Positions 27,782 through 36,599 of a stretch of 64,000 nucleotides of DNA are shown here, one piece after another. A program made the translations under genes and the position numbers. The DNA comes from Thermococcus onnurineus NA1. Lineage in GTDB: Archaea; Methanobacteriota_B; Thermococci; Thermococcales; Thermococcaceae. The DNA lies in contig NC_011529.1 in NCBI RefSeq assembly GCF_000018365.1, positions 1,612,001 to 1,676,000 of the forward strand, in the 5' to 3' direction. A model generated the notes under the pieces. It searched no databases. It saw only the letters and a list, made by a program, of their open reading frames with translations, and was not told the origin of the DNA. Positions within the stretch are counted from its first letter, which is position 1. Each line of letters opens with the position of its first letter.

Positions 27782-29389
27782 ATGAGGAAGGCAATGGTCA
27801 CGTTGATTGCCTTACTGCTGGTTATCTCAACCCTACCCGGCTCCTCCGCTCAGTTCGTGAGCTTCACGACTAACGATACAATATCCGTTCTCAGGGGAGA
27901 CTACAGCACCGGGACAATTCAGCTTACCAACGTAGGTGGATTCAGCTTCAAGGTGGTCAGCTACCAGAGCTTCTGGGTTGAAGATTCGGAAGGAAACATT
28001 GTCCAGGGATTCAATCTTACAGTGAGCCCGAGGATATTCAGCGACTGGTCGCCCCAGAAGACATATTCCCTCTCTTACAACATTTCCTGCAACGGCAGCG
28101 TTGAGGGGGGAACTTACACCCTCTACCTCAAGTTCTGGGCATTCACTGCCGGTGGCTCCATGTACATAGTCCACGCCAAGGTTCCCCTCAACGTTATATC
28201 TGAACCGCTCCGTTTTGAAGTAGCTGAGGCCTACGTCAAGGAAAGACCCGGCTCCCCATACATCCTGAACGGTGAAAACCTTGTTGTTTTTTCCCACGTT
28301 ATCAACATTGGTCACTCTGCAGTTACGATTAATGCCTCCGTTTCGTTCACCGGAAACGGGATAGTCTACTTCTTCGAAAATAGAACGCTGGAGATGGCCC
28401 CGGGCGATAACCTCGTCAAGTTTGAAATCCCTGTGGGCTATGAAGTCCCAGAGGGCATCTACCGGCTTGAGTACTCCATTCAATACGATGGTGATAGTTA
28501 CAGGTATTCCCGGGAGTTCCAGGTTAAGTTTGGAGTTAGGCTCGTTGGCCTTTCCCTCCAGGCGGATGAAGTAAAGCTCGGGGAGGAGAACAGAGCTTAC
28601 CTCACCGTTCTTTCGGAAAGGGCGATAGGCGTGAATCTAACAGTGGAGACGTATCGGGATGAGACCCCCATATTGAAGGTGACAACTCCGGTAACCATTC
28701 AGGGAGGCACGGATGTTCTGGACGTACCTCTCCTCACGAACGTTTCGGGCTCCATAACTGCCTTCATAAAGCTGACCTTCAACGGCAGATTAATCGGCGA
28801 GGGCAACGTTTCTTATACAGTCCTAGCTCCGGCAGTGATCAGAAACGTAACCTATGAGCGCCTCTCGGATGAGGAAGTACTGTTCAAGGTCACGGTTCTC
28901 AATCCCGGTGAGGATGGTGTTGACGTTATCCTCACGTACAGGATAACAAGTGGGGGTAAGGTTCTCTACAAGGATTCTCTGCAGGAAACACTTAAGGCTG
29001 GTGTTAATGAAATAGCCCTCAAGTTCAAGCTCCCCCTTGGGGAGGTTGTTGAATACGAGTTTACGCTCGTTTCAATGGATGAAACCAGCACCTCAAAGGG
29101 TGAGCTCTACCTCCAGCCGCCGGCTCCCCCAACCACGACCACAGCAACGACAACTAGTCCGTCGAACACCACGACGACCTCTGGGGGCAACGGTTCCTCA
29201 ATCTGGTGGATAGTTCTCGTTATAATGGTCTTCCTGCTCTTCATAGCAGGTGCTTTCTACTACATGAGAGCTGGAGAAAAATCCAAGAAGCGTGTCAGGC
29301 CTAAACCCAAGAGGCGCTCGCCCCTTGGAAGGTTCAGAAGGCCAAAGGAGCCGAGATTCCCGGAAAACAGGGAGCTTCCGAAGAAGTGA
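27782..29389 (+). CDS. Thr-stalked surface protein with C-terminal membrane anchor
   Basis: 535-aa exported protein. Signal peptide at the N-terminus (MRKAMVTLIALLLVISTLPGSSA). The body is beta-rich, with repeated Ig-like or CARDB-like segments (for example GTIQLTNVGGF and VLNPGEDGVDV), and many NxS/NxT sites. Residues ~447-475 are a Thr/Ser/Pro stalk, followed by a transmembrane helix (WWIVLVIMVFLLFIAGAF) and an unusually long, very basic cytoplasmic tail of ~45 residues rich in Arg, Lys and Pro. No catalytic motif is seen; a cell-surface or envelope-assembly role is likely. It is a single-gene transcript, followed by RNase P RNA. Confidence 0.8.
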   Translation: MRKAMVTLIALLLVISTLPGSSAQFVSFTTNDTISVLRGDYSTGTIQLTNVGGFSFKVVSYQSFWVEDSEGNIVQGFNLTVSPRIFSDWSPQKTYSLSYNISCNGSVEGGTYTLYLKFWAFTAGGSMYIVHAKVPLNVISEPLRFEVAEAYVKERPGSPYILNGENLVVFSHVINIGHSAVTINASVSFTGNGIVYFFENRTLEMAPGDNLVKFEIPVGYEVPEGIYRLEYSIQYDGDSYRYSREFQVKFGVRLVGLSLQADEVKLGEENRAYLTVLSERAIGVNLTVETYRDETPILKVTTPVTIQGGTDVLDVPLLTNVSGSITAFIKLTFNGRLIGEGNVSYTVLAPAVIRNVTYERLSDEEVLFKVTVLNPGEDGVDVILTYRITSGGKVLYKDSLQETLKAGVNEIALKFKLPLGEVVEYEFTLVSMDETSTSKGELYLQPPAPPTTTTATTTSPSNTTTTSGGNGSSIWWIVLVIMVFLLFIAGAFYYMRAGEKSKKRVRPKPKRRSPLGRFRRPKEPRFPENRELPKK

Positions 29390-29402
29390 TCTGGGTGTAC
29401 CA

Positions 29403-29414
29403 AACCTTTTTATC
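29403..29414 (+). promoter_or_regulatory. TATA box of RNase P RNA
   Basis: AACCTTTTTATC lies ~25-30 bases before the 5' strand of RNase P helix P1, the expected place for its promoter. Confidence 0.55.
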
Positions 29415-29432
29415 CCTTTTTCATAACTCTTC

Positions 29433-29760
29433 TTGGCGAGGGGGTCGGGGGCTCTCGGGGCACTCCCGAGGAAGTTCCGCCCACCGCACCGGGGCCGCGG
29501 TGCCGTAAGGCACCTCCCGAGAGGGAGGGCAACGGCGCAGAAACGACACGTCCTGGCAGGGATGGGGATGAAAGCGGCGAAGGGGCCGGCGACGGCTCCC
29601 GAGCTAACCCGCAGACGACCTGTCAGGGAGCGGTGAAACGGCCGTCCCGCGGGGTGCAAGGCCGAAGAAGGGACGATGAATTCCCGGTGGGAGTCCCGTG
29701 GTAGGCCGCTCAGTCGAATGCCCCCTTGACACAGAAGGCGGGCTACGACCCCCTCGCCCA
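29433..29760 (+). ncRNA. rnpB: RNase P RNA (archaeal type A)
   Basis: Catalytic RNA of RNase P, which removes 5' leaders from pre-tRNAs. The very GC-rich block begins with GGCGAGGGGGTCG (29435-29447) and ends with its exact complement CGACCCCCTCGCC (29746-29758), forming helix P1. Conserved core elements are seen in order: GAGGAAGTTCCGCCCACC near the 5' end, AGAAACGACACG, GAAGAAGGGACGATGAAT, and ACAGAAGGCGGGCTA just before the 3' arm of P1. The ~325-nt length is right for Thermococcales. One of its protein partners, Rnp2, is encoded at 58535-58897. The 3' arm overlaps the last codons of the convergent DMT transporter gene. Confidence 0.95.
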
Positions 29761-30594
29761 AACGTCTAGCATCGATGCCAGAAGAATCAGCGCACCGCCT
29801 ATGACTGTTCTGAGCTCTGGAACTTCACCGAAAATTAGGAACGCGTAAACCACGGCGCTCATAGGGTCTAGATAGCTCAATATGGCCACTTCGTTGACCT
29901 CAACATCTTTCAGGCCATCCATGTATAAGAAGAGCGCGAGGGCAGTATGAATGACGACAAGAATTATGATAGCCCACCAGACCGGGTCTCCAATGCCTGA
30001 AACTACCATAAACGGCGCAAGAACCAGTGATGCTATCGCCAGCTGGAGGAAAGTTAGAACCGAGCCCTCAACATCCCTCAGGAACCTTCCGAGATTCGGG
30101 ATGAGGGCATAGAAAAACGCTGCCGTTAGTGCGAAGATTACTCCCAGAAAGTCTCTGTCGTTGAAGTTTAGCTTTTCCCCGCTCATTATGAGGAGCAAGC
30201 CGAGGAAGGCCAAACCTATGAGGGCCCACCTTTTTGGGGTTAACCTCTCTCCTAGGAAGCGCCATGATATTATGGTGGCGATGACCGGAGCGAGGTAGTA
30301 AACGAGCACGGCCTTCGCTATCGTGGTGTAGTTGAAGGCTGTGAAGAGAAATACCCAGTTGAGGGCCAAGGCAACTCCGAGTGCGATGAGGGGCTTCGTC
30401 TTCTCTTTCAGGGATCTCTTGACTTCTCTGAGCCATGCCATCTTCCCGGTTCCGAAGGTTAGAAAGAGTAGCAGCGCGCCTAATGAGACCCTGAAGAAGG
30501 CTACCCCTAGTCCTGAGAGGTTGGAAAAACGCGCGAAGATGCCCACGCTTCCCCATATGAGCATTGAGACAATTATTTTCAGTCTTCCGTTCAC
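29743..30594 (-). CDS. EamA-family (DMT) transporter
   Basis: 283-aa protein of about ten hydrophobic helices in two EamA repeats (the second near FLGVIFALTAAFFYALIPNLGRF). It is a second, divergent member of the family seen at 24635; substrate unknown. The final codons (DVWARGS and stop) lie within the RNase P RNA locus, so the C-terminal sequence is set by the RNA. Its start overlaps the stop of priS by four bases, placing it in the priL-priS transcript. Confidence 0.87.
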   Translation of the reverse strand: MNGRLKIIVSMLIWGSVGIFARFSNLSGLGVAFFRVSLGALLLFLTFGTGKMAWLREVKRSLKEKTKPLIALGVALALNWVFLFTAFNYTTIAKAVLVYYLAPVIATIISWRFLGERLTPKRWALIGLAFLGLLLIMSGEKLNFNDRDFLGVIFALTAAFFYALIPNLGRFLRDVEGSVLTFLQLAIASLVLAPFMVVSGIGDPVWWAIIILVVIHTALALFLYMDGLKDVEVNEVAILSYLDPMSAVVYAFLIFGEVPELRTVIGGALILLASMLDVWARGS

Positions 30595-31640
30595 AGCTCA
30601 TCCCCGTGAAGCTCGAGCCACTCTTCGTAGGCCTCTTTGACTTCTTCCTCCCTGAACTTTGGAACCGCATCGCGGAAGGGATTGAACTTCTCGAGCTTTC
30701 TCTCGTCTGAGCCGATGTATGTCGCTACCAGTCCAACTTTTGAGTGCAGGCTGGATGGAACGCGGAGGATTCTCTTGACGTCAACCGTGACTCTCCCGTC
30801 AAAGTAGGCCTTTGAGAAAGTGCTGGAGAGGGCGAACAGCCTCGCCAGTGTTTTATATCCTATCCCCTGTGGAAAGGCCGTTAAAAGACCCTTTCTGACG
30901 AAGCCCTCGTATATCTCATCGCGGCTCTCGAGTATCTTCTTCACCTGCCCTTTTCTCAGCCCGATGTTAAGCAGGTGATTCTCGTTGGCGCGGGCGATGA
31001 AGTAGCCGAAGCGAAGGCGAAAGACCCTGAAGTAGCCCGAGGAGAGCATTATCTTCCTGCTCTGGATGTCTTCGAAAGTTACCTCTTCGGCCGCCGAAAT
31101 ATAGGCTAAAATCTTCTCTCTTGATTTCGAGTCAAGCTGGATGGCCCAGTCATCGAGAACTCTTATGTGATAACCCCTCCCGGAATAGACCACGTGAACA
31201 TCCTCAAAACCGAAGTCCTCCTTTAAAATCACCAGGGTGTCTCTTGCGAGCTCCTTCGCGTCACCCAGACAAATTGGACACACCTTTCCGTGCTCGTGAA
31301 TGTGTCCGCACCTTCTCAGGGGCAAGTCCTTGGCGTCTATGTCGAACACCAGCTCCGCACCGAGCCAGCCGCTCATCCCTTTTGGATCCTCGTACAGTGC
31401 AACGCTCGAGTAAATCGCATAGGGGGCCGTGGCCTTGATGTAGTCCTCCAGATCTCTGACGTCCATGAAGACGTTTTTCCTATCGCTTGGCCCTTCCCCT
31501 GTGTGGTCAAAGCCGAACTCCCTGTTTTCCAGCTTCTCAACTAGGAACCTTGGTAGCTTCTTTGCGTTCCATTCGGCTTTGTAGTAGAGGACTCTCTCTT
31601 CTTTGGTGACCTCCCTAAATAGCTCAGCCACTTCCACCAC
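30591..31640 (-). CDS. priS: DNA primase small catalytic subunit PriS
   Basis: Polymerising subunit of the archaeal/eukaryotic-type primase. Catalytic aspartates are in ELVFDIDAKD (near residue 97). The zinc knuckle follows as CGHIHEHGKVCPIC, and VVYSGRGYHIRVLD is the nucleotide-binding SxH region. GTG starts occur at 31640, 31637 and 31631; the one at 31631 (VAELFREVTKEER) has GGTGGTGGAA upstream, so the true N-terminus may be three residues shorter than annotated. It overlaps the priL stop by 17 bases, an arrangement that keeps the heterodimer partners together. Confidence 0.96.
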   Translation of the reverse strand: MVEVAELFREVTKEERVLYYKAEWNAKKLPRFLVEKLENREFGFDHTGEGPSDRKNVFMDVRDLEDYIKATAPYAIYSSVALYEDPKGMSGWLGAELVFDIDAKDLPLRRCGHIHEHGKVCPICLGDAKELARDTLVILKEDFGFEDVHVVYSGRGYHIRVLDDWAIQLDSKSREKILAYISAAEEVTFEDIQSRKIMLSSGYFRVFRLRFGYFIARANENHLLNIGLRKGQVKKILESRDEIYEGFVRKGLLTAFPQGIGYKTLARLFALSSTFSKAYFDGRVTVDVKRILRVPSSLHSKVGLVATYIGSDERKLEKFNPFRDAVPKFREEEVKEAYEEWLELHGDEL

Positions 31641-32829
31641 CCTCTTCGCGCTCCCCTTTCTTTCTGTTCTCCAGGTAGAGCCGTCTCAGGTAGTACGTCA
31701 GTGGGTTCTTGATGTTCCTGCAGTGTCTGTCGGGCTTGCAGAGCTGGGGAGCATTGGCCCTTATTTTGGAGCAGTTGGGAGGGAAGTACCATGTAGAGTT
31801 CCCGCTGTCCTCGAGCGTTGGTTTGTCTGTTAAGCCGAAGCCGAGGTGGTACCAGATGTTTTTGATCTCGTGAGGCTGATCTTCGAATAGCGGTGGGCTG
31901 CACCTGTTTCCTGCCTCTATGATAATGGGAAATATCTCCTTCTCGATTACGCTTAAATCCTGAACGCAGTCCCTGACCCTGACGTCTCTCCGCGGTGGGT
32001 TGGGGCAGAGCCTCGCATAGCTCAGGAAGCTCGTCAGGAGGACGGTTATCGCGTAGTTCCTCAAACCAGCGGGGACGCCGCCAAGGGCGATTTTAACGCA
32101 TGGGGGGAACAGCTCAAAGCGAAGCGGTTGGGCCTCTGCAGAACCCATCCTCTCGAGTCTTTCCTTAAAGTACTCCCTGGCTATCTCGCTCAGCTTCTCA
32201 TAGAGCTGGAGGTAGTAGGTGGACAGCTCGTCTCTTATCTCGTAGAGCAGATTTACCGCTTTTTCGAAGTTCTTCTCAAAGGCCTCCTCCCACAGCTTCA
32301 GCGCCTGTTCCCCTGTCAGGTAAGCGTGGCCTTTTCTGATGTAGACTTCTTTGAGGCTCCCGTCCCAAAGCTCGAGGAACTTTTTGAGCCCGGTCTTGTA
32401 TCTCAGTCTCAGCTTTTCTCTCTCGCTTGGAGGAAGTTCGGTGTGGTGGGTTCTTTCGAGTATTGTTCTGTCCCTATTGGGAATCTCATCCCTTTCAACA
32501 ATCTTCAAAGGTATTGCCGTTCCTTCTATTTTGCTGGCTCTCCTTATCCGCTCGGAGTATATCTTAATATTGGCCTCTCTCACGAGCTCCATCTCGATTC
32601 CGTACGGCGAAAAGGCAAGAGCACCAAGAAGGGCATAGAATGTCAGTAAATCCTGGATGTCGCTTAGCTCAAGGATGTCTTCTGGAATCTCCCCGGATTT
32701 TATCCACGAGACCCTCTCCAGTGCATGCTCTATTCCAATGTATGAAGGAATTATTGAAAGCAATTCGTTTATTCCACCGAATTCTTCCTTGACAAGCCTC
32801 TTGGCTTCGCTTCCAAAGGGATCCAGCAT
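31624..32829 (-). CDS. priL: DNA primase large subunit PriL
   Basis: Regulatory subunit needed for primer initiation. It has an N-terminal all-helical domain and a C-terminal iron-sulfur domain in which cysteines recur as CPNPP.. / NRCSPPLF / CSKIRANAPQLC / DRHCRNI; four of these bind [4Fe-4S] in the family. The start is ATG 32829 (MLDPFGSEAKRLVKEE) with GAGGTGAGGTC upstream, giving 401 aa. An in-frame ATG at 32913 is less likely because the TATA-like CGTTTTATG lies at 32862-32872. Confidence 0.95.
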   Translation of the reverse strand: MLDPFGSEAKRLVKEEFGGINELLSIIPSYIGIEHALERVSWIKSGEIPEDILELSDIQDLLTFYALLGALAFSPYGIEMELVREANIKIYSERIRRASKIEGTAIPLKIVERDEIPNRDRTILERTHHTELPPSEREKLRLRYKTGLKKFLELWDGSLKEVYIRKGHAYLTGEQALKLWEEAFEKNFEKAVNLLYEIRDELSTYYLQLYEKLSEIAREYFKERLERMGSAEAQPLRFELFPPCVKIALGGVPAGLRNYAITVLLTSFLSYARLCPNPPRRDVRVRDCVQDLSVIEKEIFPIIIEAGNRCSPPLFEDQPHEIKNIWYHLGFGLTDKPTLEDSGNSTWYFPPNCSKIRANAPQLCKPDRHCRNIKNPLTYYLRRLYLENRKKGEREEGGGSG

Positions 32830-33142
32830 GACCTCACCTCTCATCAATGGGTGTTGGTTAGAACATAAAACGGTTTCCTTTCCCAAGAAAGTTTTGTCTG
32901 CTGACAAGAACATTGCATGTTTGCAATTAGATTTACTAATTCAAACTCTGTGAAGCATGCCCATGTCTTTATTACAGCCTTTGCAGCAGAGAAAGCTACA
33001 AACCTCAAAACACTTCTCGATTTTTCACCGTTTTGGGTGAAGTGGCTACTTGCATCCCAAAAGTTTTATATCTATTCGACTCTACATGTTATATTAGAAA
33101 TTAAAAACATGAGTTCGTAAAGAACTCTTAAAGGTGATTTGA
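32830..33142. promoter_or_regulatory. Divergent priL / KaiC-like promoter region
   Basis: This 313-base gap holds no convincing gene. For priL a TATA-like CGTTTTATGTT lies at about 32862-32873 on the minus strand. For the KaiC-like gene, AAGTTTTATATC (33061-33072) is a strong TATA box, and GTTATATTAG (33088-33097) is a second option. An inverted repeat, ATTGCA-TGTT-TGCAAT, lies at 32912-32927. Confidence 0.45.
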
Positions 33143-33892
33143 ATGGTCACGAAATACACCATCAAAAGAGTGAAAAGCGGGATTCCTGGTTTTGATGATT
33201 TAATTGAGGGGGGATTTCCTGTTGGAACTACCGTTCTAGTTACCGGTCCGACTGGAAGCGGTAAGACAACCTTTGGCGTTCAGTTCGTCTATAAAGGTGC
33301 TGAGTTGTACAACGAGCCAGGGGTCATAGTTACCCTTGAGGAGAGAGCACAGGATCTCAGGAGGGAAATGAGAGCTTTTGGGTGGGATCTCGAGAGGTAT
33401 GAACGGGAGAGAAAGATAGCTATAGTTGATGGCGTCAGTGCCGTCGTAGGGCTTCCTTCGGAGGAGCAGTACGTTCTTGAAGGCAACCTCAACGCTGAGG
33501 ACTTTCTCCGCTACATCTACCGCGTGGTTAAGTCCATAAACGCGAAGAGGCTCGTCATTGACTCTATCCCGTCGATAGCCTTCAGGCTCAAAGAGGAGTC
33601 CAGAATAAGGGAGGTTCTCCTGCAGCTCAACACAATACTCCTGGAGATGGGCGTTACTTCGATCTTAACCACTGAAGCTCCCGATCCAAGCAGGGGCAGG
33701 ATAAGCAGGTACGGTATGGAGGAGTACATTGCGAGGGGAGTTATCCTTCTCGACTTCGTTGAGAAGGAGGTCGAGCTCAAGCGCTACCTCCTGATCAGAA
33801 AGATGCGTGAAACCAAGCACTCTATGAAGAAGTATCCATTTGAAATAAACGAGGAAGGTATCGTTGTTTACCCGAGCGGTGAGGTTTACTAA
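33143..33892 (+). CDS. KaiC-like single-domain RecA-fold ATPase
   Basis: 249-aa KaiC/RadB-superfamily ATPase common in Thermococcales. Walker A is GPTGSGKTT (near residue 36), and Walker B-like hydrophobic strand RLVIDSIPSIAF is followed by LLQLNTILLEMGVTSILTTE. It begins with the typical SGIPGFDDLIEGGFPVG. There is only one KaiC domain, no autokinase second domain and no HTH. Such proteins are thought to act in signalling or chemosensory regulation, but a function for this one cannot be assigned. AAAGGTGATTTG is the ribosome-binding site. Confidence 0.88.
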   Translation: MVTKYTIKRVKSGIPGFDDLIEGGFPVGTTVLVTGPTGSGKTTFGVQFVYKGAELYNEPGVIVTLEERAQDLRREMRAFGWDLERYERERKIAIVDGVSAVVGLPSEEQYVLEGNLNAEDFLRYIYRVVKSINAKRLVIDSIPSIAFRLKEESRIREVLLQLNTILLEMGVTSILTTEAPDPSRGRISRYGMEEYIARGVILLDFVEKEVELKRYLLIRKMRETKHSMKKYPFEINEEGIVVYPSGEVY

Positions 33893-33973
33893 CCTCCTAC
33901 TCTTTTCTGTATCCCTCTGCATCGTTGCAGGTTTTGGGATAAATTTTTTAAACCTCAGTTATTACTAAAAATC

Positions 33974-35140
33974 ATGGTGAGAAACAAAATATTAGTGGTT
34001 GTTTTAATAATTGGATCAATCGTAGTTCTCGGTACCATGGCCCTACTTGGCGAGAGCACTCGGGAGTTCCAGGAGTTCACCGGATTGTGTGTCTACTCTT
34101 CGGGCTCCTTTTCCGTGTTGAGCGATGGGGAAACAGTTGTGGGAGTGTATACAGCTCTTGAGGAGGGTAAAGTTTACCGGATAAGGGGAAGGTTATTCAA
34201 TTCCACTTCTGGGTTAAGAATGCGTCTGGGAAGAGTAGAGTCCGCAGAGCCATCTTTCCATCTTGATGTAATTGAAGGGGCATACTGGCCATCAGACGGT
34301 CATTACCTGCTGGCTCCAGGCAAAATAAAACTGGGAATCCCAATTGATGTAAGAAAAGGTGAATTAGTTAGGGTTGAGGGCATCTGGTACGGGAAGAAGT
34401 TCTACCCTGTGAGGTACGAGACCCTTGGATTCTCAGAGAAGCCTGAGGATCGTATGCCTTGGAGCGTTGAGGGAATCATTATCTACGCCGGCTCAAAAAC
34501 AGTACTCTGGAACGGTAGTGAGGAAATAGTACTGTATCTCCCCTATAGAACGAAACTCGAGCTTGGCAAGAGGGTTCGCGTTGTTGGGATAGTGCGGTTT
34601 TACTCGAAGCTCTCCCTTATTGTAGATTCTCGGGAGGACATACAAGTTATTGGAGATGCAGGACGCAGGGACGTTTCACATGCTGAGATTGGTGAAGTGG
34701 CGGTTGGAAGTTGCACTGTCATTGGGAGTGGGAGCTCTCTCAAGCTGAACTGTACTGATTTGAGGCTCTACGGCTTCTCTGCCCGGGTAGGAGATAGGGT
34801 TTACCTCGAGGCCATCAGGAGGAAATCCTCCCTCTACTGCATGAATTGCAAGATTGTTACGCCAAGGGAGGAGCTTCCCAATGAAATCTGCTCGTTTGAG
34901 GTGGGGGAATTCGCAAAAGTGAGCGGCTGGGTCGAATGGGTTAAAGTATACAAAAACGGCTTTGGGCTTGCGAACATTACTAATGGAAACTGCTGGGTTC
35001 TCCTAAAGCTCAGGAAATCCCTTGAAGTCTCACTGGAGGAGAATCAGACGGTCACGGCCTATGGGATCTTCACGACCTACCGCGGCATGCCGGCCTTTGA
35101 AATAGCCTCGGGTGATGACCTTTGCTCCGGGAGATGCTAG
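33974..35140 (+). CDS. Exported or membrane-anchored protein of unknown function
   Basis: 388 residues. An N-terminal hydrophobic helix (ILVVVLIIGSIVVLGTMALL) would be a signal anchor. The rest is beta-rich, with several segments of the form KVYRIRGRLF, LVRVEGIWYGKK, RVRVVGIVRFY and VYLEAIRRK, about 60-80 residues apart, reminiscent of repeated OB-fold barrels. Six cysteines are in the second half (including CMNC). No family recognised. A TATA-like AAATTTTTTAAAC (33941-33953) precedes it. It overlaps the next gene by about 19 bases, so the two are a transcriptional and probably translational pair. Confidence 0.72.
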   Translation: MVRNKILVVVLIIGSIVVLGTMALLGESTREFQEFTGLCVYSSGSFSVLSDGETVVGVYTALEEGKVYRIRGRLFNSTSGLRMRLGRVESAEPSFHLDVIEGAYWPSDGHYLLAPGKIKLGIPIDVRKGELVRVEGIWYGKKFYPVRYETLGFSEKPEDRMPWSVEGIIIYAGSKTVLWNGSEEIVLYLPYRTKLELGKRVRVVGIVRFYSKLSLIVDSREDIQVIGDAGRRDVSHAEIGEVAVGSCTVIGSGSSLKLNCTDLRLYGFSARVGDRVYLEAIRRKSSLYCMNCKIVTPREELPNEICSFEVGEFAKVSGWVEWVKVYKNGFGLANITNGNCWVLLKLRKSLEVSLEENQTVTAYGIFTTYRGMPAFEIASGDDLCSGRC

Positions 35141-36249
35141 CCGGGATCCTCGGCGGAACGCTGAGCGGTATCTCCCCCGGAATCCACGTGAATACGCTGG
35201 CTGCTTTTCTCTCAAGTGTGGGAGTAGACGGTAACCTGCTCCTCTTTTCCATGGGATTGACCCACACTTTTCTTGACGTCATTCCATCGGCATTCTTCGG
35301 CGTTCCAGATGAGGGAACTTCCCTCAGTGTTCTTCCTGCACATAGACTCGTTCTCGAGGGCAGAGCGATGGAAGTAGTTAGGATAGCTCTCTGGGCCAGT
35401 TTTCTTTCCGTACTAATGGCTGCTCCCCTGATGACCCTGTATCTCTTTCTGGCTCCTCTATACCGCCCAGATTTTGGCAGGCTCCTCGTTCTGCTCCTTG
35501 CTTTGACCCTGATACTCACGGAACGCGGCTGGAGAAAGCTCTTCGCACTCTTTGTCTTTCTCCTTTCGGGAATCTTGGGTATCTTTGCCTTTAGGCTCTC
35601 ACTCAGCCAGCCTTACTACCACCTCTTCGCGGGTCTCTTTGGCCTTCCTGTGCTTATTGTGGCGCTTGGCTCAAAGAATCCTCGCCTGAACCCTGGAGAT
35701 GGGGGCATTAAAATGAGCATAAAAAGCTTCATCGGCTTTTCCTTCCTTGGGACACTTCTCGGCATGGTTGCTTCACTCGTTCCAGCTTTCACGGCCTCTC
35801 AAGCGGCCTTGCTGGGCTCTTTCTTTTCACAGGATGAGCGCTCTTTCCTTACAATCGTTTTCTCCGTCAACACTGCAAACTTCCTTTTCTCCTTTGCGAA
35901 TTTCTTGGCAACGGGCAGGATAAGAAACGGCATCGTCGCCCTGATGACGCCCATTGGAGAAGAAGCCCTTCGATTTTATCTTCTTGCAGCCTTTTTTGTC
36001 TCGATGGTAGTTCTGGCCTATGGAGAGGCCCTTGCGGATATTATTTTGAGTATCGTCTCTCAAATGCCCTACAGGACACTCAACATAGCTGTGGTTCTCT
36101 TTCTCCTTGTCCTTTCCTACTTTTTTGACGGCTTTTTTGGTCTCCTTGTCTTAACTGGGGCGACCCTAATCGGTCTTCTAGCCGTAAACCTTGGCGTCAA
36201 GAGAACGAGTTGCATGGGAGTGCTGATGCTTTCGATAATAATCGAATAA
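35122..36249 (+). CDS. TctA-like membrane protein (COG1784 type)
   Basis: 375-aa protein with about ten hydrophobic helices in two halves. The N-terminal GGTLSGISPGIHVNTLAAF is the hallmark segment of the TctA/DUF112 family, and the second half repeats it loosely (LLGMVASLVPAFTASQAALLG). TctA proteins are the large membrane subunit of tripartite carboxylate transporters, but no TctB or TctC partner is present. The archaeal COG1784 branch has no established substrate. Start: TTG 35122 has GGTGAT six bases upstream, whereas ATG 35134 has no properly spaced site; I give the TTG. Confidence 0.78.
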   Translation: MLREMLAGILGGTLSGISPGIHVNTLAAFLSSVGVDGNLLLFSMGLTHTFLDVIPSAFFGVPDEGTSLSVLPAHRLVLEGRAMEVVRIALWASFLSVLMAAPLMTLYLFLAPLYRPDFGRLLVLLLALTLILTERGWRKLFALFVFLLSGILGIFAFRLSLSQPYYHLFAGLFGLPVLIVALGSKNPRLNPGDGGIKMSIKSFIGFSFLGTLLGMVASLVPAFTASQAALLGSFFSQDERSFLTIVFSVNTANFLFSFANFLATGRIRNGIVALMTPIGEEALRFYLLAAFFVSMVVLAYGEALADIILSIVSQMPYRTLNIAVVLFLLVLSYFFDGFFGLLVLTGATLIGLLAVNLGVKRTSCMGVLMLSIIIE

Positions 36250-36260
36250 GAAGAGAAGGA

Positions 36261-36569
36261 TCAGATGAACTTCTCTTTTAGAATCTTCTGAAGTTCCACA
36301 TAGTCTGTGACTATCCTCTTGCCGTCAAGGGTAGTAAAGTAGGCTTTTTTGATTTTAACGGTCTTAGCGCTGACGTACTTCTTCTCGGGCGGATTGTACG
36401 AACCGGGCTCTACGACCTCATACTCTATAACGTACGTCTCGAGGTCAGGCTCTCCCATATATTTCCAGACTTCGTAGAAAATTTTGGGATCGAGGTGGAT
36501 TTCGCCATCTATCTCTGTCCAATCCGCCCCGATTTCTTCCAGAAACTCTTTCACCACATCGAAGTTCAT
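36261..36569 (-). CDS. Conserved hypothetical protein
   Basis: 102-aa soluble acidic protein (MNFDVVKEFLEEIGADWTEI at the start), alpha then beta by eye. No motif recognised. Start ATG 36569 has GGTGG upstream. It is convergent with the TctA-like gene and divergent from the methyltransferase gene, with which it seems to share a symmetric TATA box. Confidence 0.75.
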   Translation of the reverse strand: MNFDVVKEFLEEIGADWTEIDGEIHLDPKIFYEVWKYMGEPDLETYVIEYEVVEPGSYNPPEKKYVSAKTVKIKKAYFTTLDGKRIVTDYVELQKILKEKFI

Positions 36570-36599
36570 AGAACCACCATTAAATATTAAGGACGCTAA

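Noticed and set aside
32917-33120. Short plus-strand frame in the priL/KaiC-like gap
   Set aside because: It runs through the TATA box of the KaiC-like gene, has no ribosome-binding site and has a composition typical of non-coding AT-rich DNA.
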